This document shows positions 7,734 through 17,300 of a stretch of DNA of 64,000 nucleotides, in pieces; the stretch's first letter is position 1, and each line of letters opens with the position of its first letter. The notes under the pieces are model-generated. The model was given only the letters and a program-made list of their open reading frames with translations, searched no databases and was not told the origin of the DNA. The position numbers and the translations under genes were made by a program. The stretch is from positions 221,122 through 285,121 of the forward strand of contig URBX01000001.1 of the NCBI GenBank assembly GCA_900546175.1, in the 5' to 3' direction. Source of the stretch: an uncultured Eggerthella sp. (GTDB lineage Bacteria; Actinomycetota; Coriobacteriia; Coriobacteriales; Eggerthellaceae).

Positions 7734-8774
7734 CTACTTAATGAGCAACTCAGCAATCTGAACAGCATTAAGAGCAGCGCCTTTGCGAATCTGGTCAGCT
7801 ACATTCCAGAACGCAATACCATTCTCAACAGAAGCATCTTTACGGATACGACCAACATATGCTCCATCAGTTCCTGCAAGAAGACCAGGCATTGGATAAA
7901 CCTTGTTCTCTGGATCATCAAGAACCGTTACACCTGGAGCAGACTCAAGAGCAGCACGTGCCTGTTCTGGAGTAATTGGGTTTTCGAATTCAACTGCAAT
8001 AGATTCGCCATGACAACGAAGAACACCTACACGAACACACGTTGCATTAACTTGGATATTTTCATCACCCATAATCTTTTTGGTCTCTACAACCATCTTC
8101 CACTCTTCTTTAGTGGAACCATCCTCCATGAAGACATCAATGTGAGGAATGCAGTTAAACGCAATTTGGTGGGCAAAAGCATCAACAGTCAGTTCTTCAC
8201 CGTTCAAGAACTGCTGGGTTTGACTATAGAGCTCTTCCATTGCGGCTGCGCCCGCACCAGAAGCTGCTTGGTATGTAGAAACTACTACACGTTTAATTTT
8301 TGCAATATCGTGAAGAGGTTTTAGAGCTACAACCATCTGAATAGTAGAACAGTTTGGATTTGCAATAACACCGTTATGCCATTCAACGTCTTGAGGATTT
8401 ACCTCAGGAACAACCAAAGGAACATCTTCATCCATACGGAATGCCGAAGAGTTATCAATCATAACCGCGCCCGCATCAACAACAGCCTGGCGGAATTTTT
8501 TAGAAACACCCGCACCAGCACTAAACAAGGCAATATCAACACCCTTAAAGCTTTCAGGGGTCATCTCCTGAACTTCAAGCTCTCCAGCAGGAACCTGACC
8601 ACAACCCTTAAAAGCAAGTTTAGTGCCTGCAGAACGAGCAGAAGCAAGCGCAATTACCTTGCTTGCAGGAAAATCTACATCATGAAGTACTTCCAAGAAT
8701 TCACGGCCTACTGCTCCCGTTGCACCACATACCGCAACAACAGGATTTGATGGGATTTCTTTTGTCCAAGTCAT
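7734..8774 (-). CDS. asd: aspartate-semialdehyde dehydrogenase
   Basis: This reduces aspartyl phosphate to aspartate semialdehyde with NADPH, the branch point to lysine/diaminopimelate, threonine and methionine. The 346-residue protein has the nucleotide-binding GATGAVG at 18-23 region, the catalytic cysteine C142 in NPNCSTIQMV, and CHGESIAVEFE containing the active-site histidine. Length is normal. It starts 2 bases after the lysC stop, so the two consecutive enzymes are co-transcribed. ThrC, a later step of one branch, is encoded elsewhere in the window (55720-57255). Confidence 0.97.
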   Translation of the reverse strand: MTWTKEIPSNPVVAVCGATGAVGREFLEVLHDVDFPASKVIALASARSAGTKLAFKGCGQVPAGELEVQEMTPESFKGVDIALFSAGAGVSKKFRQAVVDAGAVMIDNSSAFRMDEDVPLVVPEVNPQDVEWHNGVIANPNCSTIQMVVALKPLHDIAKIKRVVVSTYQAASGAGAAAMEELYSQTQQFLNGEELTVDAFAHQIAFNCIPHIDVFMEDGSTKEEWKMVVETKKIMGDENIQVNATCVRVGVLRCHGESIAVEFENPITPEQARAALESAPGVTVLDDPENKVYPMPGLLAGTDGAYVGRIRKDASVENGIAFWNVADQIRKGAALNAVQIAELLIK

Positions 8775-8776
8775 AA

Positions 8777-10051
8777 TTAGCGTCCTTTGTTCATCTTTGC
8801 CGCAATCTCTTCAGGAGAAAGCTGGGTTTCTTCAAAAATTGTGTCGGAATCTAAGCCGAATGCGGTATGTAAGCACTGAACTGCTTTTTCTACTTGATCA
8901 AGGTCAATTACAACCGACAAGCGAATAGGGCTCGTGGAAATCATGCCGATATTAATCTGTTCATTAGCTAAGGTTTCAAACATGCGTGCTGCAACACCTG
9001 GGCTGGTCTTCATACCAGTACCAACTAAAGATACCTTAGCAATCTTTTCATCAATAATTACCTGAGTTGCTCCCAACTCATCAATAATTTCATCCACAGC
9101 CTCCATAGCTAATGCCTTTTGAGAAGCAGGGAAGGTAAAGCTGATATTTGCTTTATTATCCGAAGAGGCGTTCTGAATAATCATGTCTACAGAAACACGA
9201 TGGCTTGCTAACGTAGAGAAGATCTTTGCAGCCATACCCGATTCGTCAGCTAAGCCACGAATAGTAATGCGCATCTCGCTTGTATCGTGAGCAATACCAG
9301 TAATAACAGCTTTTTCCATTGTGGTCTCCTTAACAAGAGTTCCAGGTGCATCAGAGAATGCAGAGCGGGAATGAATTACAACATTATATTTACGAGCAAA
9401 CTCAACAGCGCGGGATTGCAATACTCCCGAACCAGCACCAGAAAGCTCAAGCATATCGTCATAGCAAATTTCATCAAGCTTCTTTGCACGAGGACAAATA
9501 CGAGGGTCAGCAGTATATACGCCCTCAACATCGGAATAAATCTCGCACACATCGGCGTTCAATCCAGCCGCAAGTGCTACCGCAGTTGTGTCAGAACCAC
9601 CACGACCAAGAGTGGTAATGTCACCCATTGAAGTTAATCCCTGGAAACCAGCTACCACTACAATCTTTCCTTCGTCCAAAGACTCTCGGATTCGATCAGC
9701 ATGAATAACTTCAATCTTTGCACTATTGAAAGCAGTGTCTGTCTCAATACCAGCCTGCCAACCGGTATAGCTAATTGCGTCATAGCCTTTAGCTTGAATT
9801 GCCATAGCTAAAAGCGCCATAGAAACCTGCTCACCAGTAGAGAGGAGCATGTCCATTTCGCGTTGGCCTGGTTTTTTGTTTAAGTTATCTGCGAGGCTAA
9901 CTAAATCATCGGTTGATTTTCCCATTGCGGACACAACCGCAACAACTTCATCGCCAGCCTTTTTCTTTTCAATCAGGCGGTCTGCAACACCTTTAATACG
10001 TTCAATGTTTGCTACCGAAGTACCACCGAATTTTGCAACAACAAGTGCCAT
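8777..10051 (-). CDS. lysC: aspartate kinase
   Basis: This phosphorylates aspartate, the first step of the aspartate family. I place the start at the ATG at 10049-10051 (MALVVAKFGGTSVAN), giving 424 residues, the normal length. The open frame continues upstream for another 56 codons, but that part contains the likely promoter and a leader hairpin. The kinase motif KFGGTS is at residues 7-12, with GRGGSDTTAVALAAGL further on. The C-terminal third holds two ACT domains, so feedback inhibition by lysine and/or threonine is expected. AGAAAGAAGA precedes the ATG. Together with asd it forms an operon with a structured leader. Confidence 0.96.
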   Translation of the reverse strand: MALVVAKFGGTSVANIERIKGVADRLIEKKKAGDEVVAVVSAMGKSTDDLVSLADNLNKKPGQREMDMLLSTGEQVSMALLAMAIQAKGYDAISYTGWQAGIETDTAFNSAKIEVIHADRIRESLDEGKIVVVAGFQGLTSMGDITTLGRGGSDTTAVALAAGLNADVCEIYSDVEGVYTADPRICPRAKKLDEICYDDMLELSGAGSGVLQSRAVEFARKYNVVIHSRSAFSDAPGTLVKETTMEKAVITGIAHDTSEMRITIRGLADESGMAAKIFSTLASHRVSVDMIIQNASSDNKANISFTFPASQKALAMEAVDEIIDELGATQVIIDEKIAKVSLVGTGMKTSPGVAARMFETLANEQINIGMISTSPIRLSVVIDLDQVEKAVQCLHTAFGLDSDTIFEETQLSPEEIAAKMNKGR

Positions 10052-10093
10052 TAATCTTCTTTCTTCTTTATTCAAAGCTAGTCTGAACCATAA

Positions 10094-10130
10094 TAACAAA
10101 ACAGGCACGTATAACGTACCTGGTCTGTTA
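10094..10130 (-). promoter_or_regulatory. leader hairpin of lysC, possible attenuator
   Basis: On the minus strand the arms of CAGGTACGTTATACGTGCCTG pair around a short loop (10102-10122) and are followed directly by TTTTGTT, as in an intrinsic terminator. Outer bases AATAACA and TGTTATT can extend the stem. The hairpin lies between the likely lysC promoter and its start codon. I see none of the conserved parts of a lysine riboswitch, so the sensing mechanism is unknown. Confidence 0.45.
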
Positions 10131-10204
10131 TTTCGGATTAAGTTTTTTGTTAAACGCTCAAACTTTTGCAGCTTTCGTTCTTTGAACGCTTTCACGTTAA
10201 AAGA

Positions 10205-10213
10205 AGTATAGCA
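10205..10213 (-). promoter_or_regulatory. extended -10 promoter of lysC-asd
   Basis: The minus strand reads TGCTATACT, a TGn-extended -10 element, with no good -35 box upstream. Transcription would begin near 10198 and give a leader of about 147 bases containing the hairpin at 10094-10130. Confidence 0.5.
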
Positions 10214-10247
10214 AGGCACTATTTCTAAATGATTTCAAAAAATCCCT

Positions 10248-10922
10248 TTAGCCATTTTTCATATGAACCGAACGCAAGAGATTTGCAACTGTTTCTGTTT
10301 GGTCGGCGCACTCTTCTAATAGAAGGAAAATATTGCTCCACACCAAAACTCTTACCGGATTCTCACGATCGTGAGTGTAGAGATTATGGATGGCTATCGT
10401 GTATAATTCGTCTACCTTTTCCTCAAGATCATTGACTTTAATAATGTCTTCAATGAAACAATCGGAATGTTTCGCGTTTTTAAATTCTCTAACAATACGC
10501 ACGAGCACATCAATAGCTTCATTAATTAACTCCACGATAGGCAATACGCCATTGTGCATAAAATGGATGTCGTACATGTAAAAACAGCGACAGACTTCCT
10601 CAATTTTGTCTGTTAATAAATCGATATTGGAAGTTATAGATACAATGTCTTCCCTATCAATTGGAGTTACAAAATCAGGCAAAAGATAGTCGTAAATCTT
10701 GTGACAAACTTCGTCTCCAGCATTCTCGAGAGCATGAGCCTGAGGAAGAAGTGTTCCATTAAGCTCCTCTGCCGTAGAGAAGTTTTTTACCGCTTTCAAA
10801 AGAAGTGACGAAGTTTCTCGAGAAATCTTAATTTGCTCTTCGAAAGCTTTGTAGTAATCGAATTTTTCGCGCTTCTTAAGATTTTTCTTCTTTTTCTTTT
10901 TGTCCCCGTACACGCAAGCCAC
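10248..10922 (-). CDS. DUF47 / PhoU-like phosphate transport accessory protein
   Basis: The 224-residue, mostly helical protein begins with a lysine-rich tail (KKKKKK near residues 8-13) and continues as a PhoU-type helical bundle. It has the LENAGDEVCHKIYDYL and TPIDREDI segments characteristic of DUF47 proteins, which usually accompany PiT-family transporters and modulate phosphate entry. The PiT gene here lies 12 kb away (23293-24339), and the pst operon has no PhoU of its own, so this protein might serve either. The start is uncertain: GTG at 10922, or GTG three codons later, which is better spaced from AGGGGTAGG. It follows the MBL hydrolase gene by about 60 bases. Confidence 0.85.
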   Translation of the reverse strand: MACVYGDKKKKKKNLKKREKFDYYKAFEEQIKISRETSSLLLKAVKNFSTAEELNGTLLPQAHALENAGDEVCHKIYDYLLPDFVTPIDREDIVSITSNIDLLTDKIEEVCRCFYMYDIHFMHNGVLPIVELINEAIDVLVRIVREFKNAKHSDCFIEDIIKVNDLEEKVDELYTIAIHNLYTHDRENPVRVLVWSNIFLLLEECADQTETVANLLRSVHMKNG

Positions 10923-10984
10923 CTACCCCTAGCGCTATACAACAAAGTTAAATACCTTATTGAATATTGTATCCAATTAGCAGG

Positions 10985-11668
10985 TTAACAATAATAGGCA
11001 AAAACTCTTCTTTGTTCATCCTGAATTGTGGTAAGAGAATTATGACCTGGAAGCACCAAAGTATCACCAGGAAGTTGAGAGAGCTTTCGTAAAGACGCGC
11101 GCATATCCTTGATGTTACCGCCCTCAAAATCGGTTCGACCAATAGTGCCGCAGAACAAGGTATCGCCCGAAATAAGAAGGTGGGGTCTTTCAGGATGATT
11201 AGTCTGTTCAGAATCAAGGAAGAAGCAGATGCTACCAGGCGTATGACCTGGCGTTGCAATCACCTTCCACACTAAAGAGCCTACTCTCACCTTATCCTTA
11301 TCGCGCAACTTCACATCAACGGGACAAGATTCAGCACTAAGGTAAGGATCTCCTGGGGTTTGATTCTCAATTATTGTTGCATCAACTTCAGAAGCGTAAA
11401 CCTTTGCTCCTGTTTTATCTCTCAGTTCCTTTAATGCACCCGTATGGTCGTGATGATGATGAGTTACAAATATTGCATCAAGCTTTTTTCCTTTAAGCAT
11501 AGCGATAATCTTATCAGCATCCGCCGATGGGTCTACCGCAATGGTTGATTCGCCGTCGGTTAAAACATAGGAATTGGTCATAACAGGACCCAAAACATTA
11601 AAACAGGCATCAAGGCAAGCACCCTTAATTACAAATGAGTTTTTGTCACGCTTAATTTCAATTTTCAT
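10985..11668 (-). CDS. MBL-fold metallo-hydrolase (glyoxalase II-like)
   Basis: A 227-residue metallo-beta-lactamase-fold protein. The metal motif is T69-H-H-H-H-D-H75, in which H70, H72, D74 and H75 fit the THxHxDH pattern. Further ligands are in TPGHTPGS, SGDTLF and LPGHN. The GDTLF..TIGRTDF segment is typical of the small glyoxalase II-like/YcbL group, which hydrolyses thioesters or related compounds; the substrate cannot be read from sequence. It lies about 100 bases after the (p)ppGpp synthetase gene on the same strand, a neighbourhood seen in other Gram-positive genomes. Confidence 0.85.
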   Translation of the reverse strand: MKIEIKRDKNSFVIKGACLDACFNVLGPVMTNSYVLTDGESTIAVDPSADADKIIAMLKGKKLDAIFVTHHHHDHTGALKELRDKTGAKVYASEVDATIIENQTPGDPYLSAESCPVDVKLRDKDKVRVGSLVWKVIATPGHTPGSICFFLDSEQTNHPERPHLLISGDTLFCGTIGRTDFEGGNIKDMRASLRKLSQLPGDTLVLPGHNSLTTIQDEQRRVFAYYC

Positions 11669-11767
11669 GGGTATTCCCTCTCAAAGAACAATAACCTTTT
11701 GTTTCTTATGTTCATACCATGCTTACAGCTTTGCTAAAACAAAAATTAAACAAACTTCATGAATTAC

Positions 11768-14305
11768 TTATTTCTTTTTTTGATTCTTATTCTTTTTCCT
11801 TGTTCCAACTTGAGCCATAACACGATGAGCATCAAACACTCCATTTACCTCTCTCAACTTCTGCAAAATTGCATCAATGTTAGAAGTGTCGGAAACTTGG
11901 AATAAGAAATGCATATCAACCATCTGGTCACGATGGGTATTTGAAGTAACACTTGTTACATTTGCACCAAAGTCAGAAAGAACCTTGGCAACATCGAGCA
12001 ACAGATTCATACGATCAAGCGCTTGAACTGAAATCTCAACCTGATACGAAGAAGCTTTGGAAGCACCCTCACGCTCCCACGATACTTGGATAATTCGCTC
12101 AGGATGCTTTAGTAATTCTTGCGCATTTGGGCAGTCTGCTCTATGAACAGAAACACCTCGACCACGCGTTACAAAACCAACAATCTTATCTCCCGGAACA
12201 GGATTACAGCAACGAGATAGACGCACTAATACATCGTCAATGCCTTCAACCACAATGCCATTCTCGCTATGAGTTGCATGCTTCTTTGGGCGTTTAACGC
12301 TGGTAAGCATTGGAGGCATTTTGCCTGTTGAGGAAGTTGAGAAACCAATACTTGGCTTCTTTGCTTCTTCAGTACCTTTATCTACCAAAATCTTAAGGAG
12401 CCTATTTGCTACATGCTGAGCGCTTTCTTTACCTGCGCCAATATTTACTAACAAGGTATCGGTATCCTTGAAACCCATAGCTTCAGCAACTTGCTTTACT
12501 GCACGAGCACTCTGAGCGCTAGAAATTCCCATGCCATGCTTGCGCATTTCGCGAGAAAGCTTATCATGACCTGCCTGCAAGTCGTCCGATCGATTCATTT
12601 TTGAGAAGTACGAACGAATCTTTGAACGAGCAGAAGGAGTCTTTACGATATTGAGCCAACCTCGTGATGGACCAGCGCTTTTCTGAGTAAGAATCTCAAC
12701 ACGATCGCCAAGTTGAAGCTCATACGTTAACGGAACGATAGAACCATTTACTTTTGCACCTACACAATGGTGGCCAACTTCAGTGTGAATAGCATACGCA
12801 AAGTCAATTGGAGTTGAACCAGCTCTCAAGCTCATGGCCTTACCTTTTGGCGTAAATACATAAACCTCAGTTGGAGCAAGATCAACTTTCAACGACTTCA
12901 AAAACTCACGAGAGTCCTTCGTTTCATCTTGCCAGTCAACCATTTCGCGAAGCCACGCAATTTGTTTATCGAAGTTAGTATCGGAGCCCTTGCCGCCCTT
13001 TTCTTTATAGCGCCAGTGTGCCGCAACACCATATTCACTTTGGCGATGCATTTCTTCAGTACGAATCTGCACCTCAAGAGGTCTACCAGCTGGACCAATA
13101 ACAGTTGTGTGCAAACTCTGATACATATTAAATTTTGGCATAGCAATATAGTCTTTAAAACGACCAGGCATTGGATGCCATAAGGTATGAACTGCACCAA
13201 GAGCGGAATAGCAATCTTTTACTGAAGAAGTAATAATACGAACAGCAATGAGGTCGTAAATTTCAGAGAATCCTTTTCCTCGCTTTACCATCTTGTTATA
13301 GATGGAATACAGATGCTTTGGCCTGCCCATAATCTGAGCTGAAACACCAATCTTGCTCATTTCATCATGAAGAATATTAATGATGTTCTCTAAATACGCC
13401 TCACGTTCAGCACGGCTTTCAGAAACCATACGAGACACTGCTTTGAACTTTTGAGGTTCAAGATAATAAAACGATAAGTCTTCCAGTTCCCACTTAATAG
13501 AACTAATACCTAAGCGATGCGCAATAGGAGCATACACTTCCAAAGTTTCACGCGATTTAAAAATACGGCGATCTTCTCTAAGTGCTGAAAGAGTACGAAT
13601 ATTATGAAGACGGTCCGCAAGTTTAATAACCATAACGCGAATGTCTTTATTCATTGCAACAAGCATCTTGCGGAAAGTCTCTGCTTGTTCGTCATTCAAG
13701 TCGCCCACTTCAAGCTTCGTAATCTTTGTTACGCCATCAACAAGTTCAGCAACCTGCTCCCCAAATAACTGTGAAACTTCTTCTTTTGTTGCATCAGTAT
13801 CCTCAACCGTATCGTGCAAAATAGCAGCACAGAGCGTTTCGACGTCCATGTGTAAGTCTGCCAAAATAATTGCAACCTCTACCGGATGAATAACAAAAGG
13901 CTCTCCCGATTTACGCTTTTGACCTGCATGCTTTTCATTTGCATAAGAAAAAGCCTTATTAAGCAAGGCTTGATCTTCTTCGTTGAGATACCCTGCAACC
14001 ATTTGCTCAAGAACACTGAATCGATTCTCTGGTGTTGCGCCTGCAGGAGCTGCTGTTGCAGCAATGATAGCAGGGTCAATATTAGGCACAACAATATCAG
14101 TTGAACGGTTTTCTTCCTCAGTGTTTTCTACTGGTGAAGAATCCTTTGCTTCAAAATCGTGTGTGTGCTCAACCTTGTTTTGTGCCCCACTGACATCATT
14201 AGGCTTGTCTATTTCACTCTTTTGAGCTTCTGCGGCAGCAAGTGTAGACTGCATTGCAAGCAGTTGGGCTGTTTGTGTGCTGTTTTTTTTAACTTCTTCA
14301 ATCAT
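11768..14305 (-). CDS. rel: bifunctional (p)ppGpp synthetase/hydrolase (Rel/SpoT family)
   Basis: This makes and degrades the stringent-response alarmone (p)ppGpp. I prefer the ATG at 14305 (MIEEVKKN, 845 residues): AGGTGA lies 7 bases before it, overlapping the stop codon of the upstream gene, while a GTG three codons earlier has no site. Domain order: an extra N-terminal stretch of about 95 residues; a hydrolase HD domain with H164-D165 in LHDTVEDT; a synthetase domain with YDLIAVRI and HTTVIGPAGRPLEVQIRT; a TGS domain (TPKGKAMSLRAGSTPIDFAY); a cysteine pair near SRCCNPVPGD; and a C-terminal ACT domain. Intact HD residues suggest both activities. It abuts the recJ-helicase gene. Confidence 0.96.
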   Translation of the reverse strand: MIEEVKKNSTQTAQLLAMQSTLAAAEAQKSEIDKPNDVSGAQNKVEHTHDFEAKDSSPVENTEEENRSTDIVVPNIDPAIIAATAAPAGATPENRFSVLEQMVAGYLNEEDQALLNKAFSYANEKHAGQKRKSGEPFVIHPVEVAIILADLHMDVETLCAAILHDTVEDTDATKEEVSQLFGEQVAELVDGVTKITKLEVGDLNDEQAETFRKMLVAMNKDIRVMVIKLADRLHNIRTLSALREDRRIFKSRETLEVYAPIAHRLGISSIKWELEDLSFYYLEPQKFKAVSRMVSESRAEREAYLENIINILHDEMSKIGVSAQIMGRPKHLYSIYNKMVKRGKGFSEIYDLIAVRIITSSVKDCYSALGAVHTLWHPMPGRFKDYIAMPKFNMYQSLHTTVIGPAGRPLEVQIRTEEMHRQSEYGVAAHWRYKEKGGKGSDTNFDKQIAWLREMVDWQDETKDSREFLKSLKVDLAPTEVYVFTPKGKAMSLRAGSTPIDFAYAIHTEVGHHCVGAKVNGSIVPLTYELQLGDRVEILTQKSAGPSRGWLNIVKTPSARSKIRSYFSKMNRSDDLQAGHDKLSREMRKHGMGISSAQSARAVKQVAEAMGFKDTDTLLVNIGAGKESAQHVANRLLKILVDKGTEEAKKPSIGFSTSSTGKMPPMLTSVKRPKKHATHSENGIVVEGIDDVLVRLSRCCNPVPGDKIVGFVTRGRGVSVHRADCPNAQELLKHPERIIQVSWEREGASKASSYQVEISVQALDRMNLLLDVAKVLSDFGANVTSVTSNTHRDQMVDMHFLFQVSDTSNIDAILQKLREVNGVFDAHRVMAQVGTRKKNKNQKKK

Positions 14306-14314
14306 TATGGTCAC

Positions 14315-17300
14315 CTACAAGTAATCATGAGGAAGCATTGGCTTTCGAATATGGTCTTCAAGGCCTTTAGATGATGCTTTTAAAACCCAATTTTTAAACG
14401 AGAGGAAATCCTCCAATTCCCCTACCCCTTCGCTATAACGAACCGAATTAATAAGCTCAACCTTGCCCTGATAATCCACTACATGAATCTTGAACGGAAT
14501 AGAATAGTCGACAGTTCTCACTCTTTCCTCGACAAAAGAACTATCTTTCTTTTTGAAATAAGAATCCGATCCATCTTGAGCAAGCTCAATCAAGCCCAGT
14601 TCGTTAAAAACGCTTAGTGCGCATTCTACCTGTTTAGAAGCGATAGAAAAAGAAGGAAACGCCTGGTTGACCCCAAGAGCAATCAATTCGGTAGTAGTTT
14701 CAAATAATTGATTTGAATAGCTTCGCTGAAGTGAGCGAATATAACGATATATTTGGCCCATATCTTCGTGGCTTGGCGTACTTTCATTAAGAAGTGATTG
14801 ATTAACAGATGCATCCTGCTTTCCAAAAAGCAAATGGATACATGCTTTTTGGTTGTCGCGACCAGCACGTCCAGCCATCTGGTTAAATTCAACTTCATTA
14901 AACGGCATATGATAAAACACCACATGACGAACATCAGGAATGTTTACCCCTTCGCCAAAAGCAGAAGTTGCAACAAGAACACACAACGTGTTGTCTCGAA
15001 ATAAACCTTCTACCTTTGTTCTTTCAAGTCTTGATAAGCCTGCATTATAAAAACCAATTTGAGGCGCAATCTGAGGAAGCATGGTACGGAGTTTTCGCAC
15101 CAGCATAATTGATTCCATTCGTGAATTTACATAAATAATTGTCTTCTCACCGCGGGAAACGATTTTCATCAAATACCCGTCACGCTTTTTAATATTGCGG
15201 CAATCGTCAATTTGAAGGTTTTCTCTCACGTGATCATCGCACACCGTATTGTCTATAGCGAATGTACCTCGAACAACATCAGCAATGATATCGTTTACCG
15301 TAGCGCTCAAAGCAAGAACCTGAGGAGTATTCAACTTGTCTAAGATTTTATCAAGCTGTCCATAACAAGGCCTATACCCCTGACGAGACTGACCTACATG
15401 GTGAGCTTCATCAATGGCAACAAACGCAATCTTGACCTCTTCAAAATCATCAACATGGTAATAAAGATACTCAGGAGTAGTAAGCAGAATATCTACTTCA
15501 TTTCGACGAAGTGCTTCCATTGCTTCTTTGCGCTGATTAGGGGTTGATTCCCCTGTTAAAACAGAAACAGTCAAACCAAAAGAACCCAACATTCGCTTTA
15601 AGTGAAATGCCTGATCAGAAATGAGCGCTCGCAAAGGATAGATAAAAATACTTGCTCCCTTTCCTTGTAGAGCAAGTGAGGCAGCATGGAGATGGAATAT
15701 AAGCGATTTTCCTCTTCCAGTACCCATTACCGCAAGAAGGGATTCACCCTTATCAAGAATAGATAAGGCTTTCTCCTGAGAAGGATGAAGCGCATTATCT
15801 CCAATAAATGAGGTTATTAACGCTTTATTGAGCGCTTTTACATCATTAGCTATTGCTTCCCAGCAGGCCCGTTTATCATGACAGGTGCAATTATTGGTAT
15901 CCTCCCCACATATGCATGAAGACCCCTTTTCCCTGCAAGAAAAACTCTCATCAAAAACTGCGCCAGACTCATCGAAATCTGCAACCAATTGAGAAACAAA
16001 CTGAACATCTTCAGGATTGAAGTAAAAATCCATTGCGGGGCAAGGCTCAACAGGAGTTAAGCTCGACAAAACTGCTTTAACCGTTTTTTTGTTACGCCAC
16101 TGATCAATTTGGAGCTCAAAAACTGCATCAAGGACGCTATCGCAAGAAAGCAACTCATTAATTGTTGAGCAGTGAAACATAATAGAGGAAAGGTTTGCTT
16201 GTCCATTAGTAAGCGTACAAGAGAGATGATTCTTATCAGCTCCCACTGCTCGCCCTTGAGCAAACAAAACATTATGAGCAAGAAATTTTGGAGTAGGATT
16301 TTCCTGACCAAAAGGAGCAAGAATATCAAGCTTAGACACATTTTCGAGAGTTAGCTCCGACAAGTCTACTTCAGCATCAACTTCAATACGTGGACGAAAT
16401 GCCTCATCAGGAAGAGCGTCCATATATGCGCAGAGACGCTCATAGAATTCAGGGAGGTTTTTGGTTGGAAGTGTTACTCCCACCGCTGCTTCATGTCCAC
16501 CAAATCGCGTTAGCAAATCACTACAAGACTCAATTGCTTTGAAAAGATTAACTTGTCCAATACTTCTTCCTGAACCGCGTGCTTCTTGACCATCAATAGT
16601 AAATAGAATAGAAGGAACTCCATACTTATTACAAAGACGTGAAGAAACAATTCCTTTTACGCCTTCATGCCAACCTCTTCCAGCTACCACTAACGCACGC
16701 TGACCGTTATATATCGCTTCAGCCTCTGCAATAGCAACATCGGCTAGTTCAGACTCAATTATTCGTCTTTTCGTATTAGTCTCTTCTAATTGTTCAGCAA
16801 GCAAAACAGCTTGCGCGTAATCATCGCACAACAGAAGATCGAGCGCCAACTGAGCGTTTCCCATTCTTCCTGCAGCGTTTAAACGAGGAACTAACGTAAA
16901 GCTTAAATTGGAAGCAGTGATTGCTTTATCTGCACAATTGCTTACTTCAATCAATGCTTTAATGCAGGGGCGAGGGTCTTGATTTATCATCTTTACACCC
17001 TCAGATACCAGCGCGCGGTTCTCTTCACGCATAGGCATGAGATCAGCAACGGTACCTAAGGTTGCTAAATCAACGTATTTACGCCACAAATGCGGCATAC
17101 CAAAGCGTCCTCCTAATGCCTGTATGACTTTAAGAGCAACACCTGCACCAGAAAGAATAGCACTTGGGCCGTTTTCACATTTTGGATCAACAAGCGGAAC
17201 GTTTTCTGGCACCAAGTCGGATGGTTCATGGTGGTCGGTAACTATTACCTCAATTCCCCATGATTTAAGAATGGCAACTTCACGCTTTGCCGCAATTCCG

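Noticed and set aside
10052..10219. A longer LysC start giving 480 residues
   Set aside because: The extra start codon lies upstream of the probable promoter, and aspartate kinases begin at the KFGGTS-proximal Met; I kept the frame only as a leader finding.
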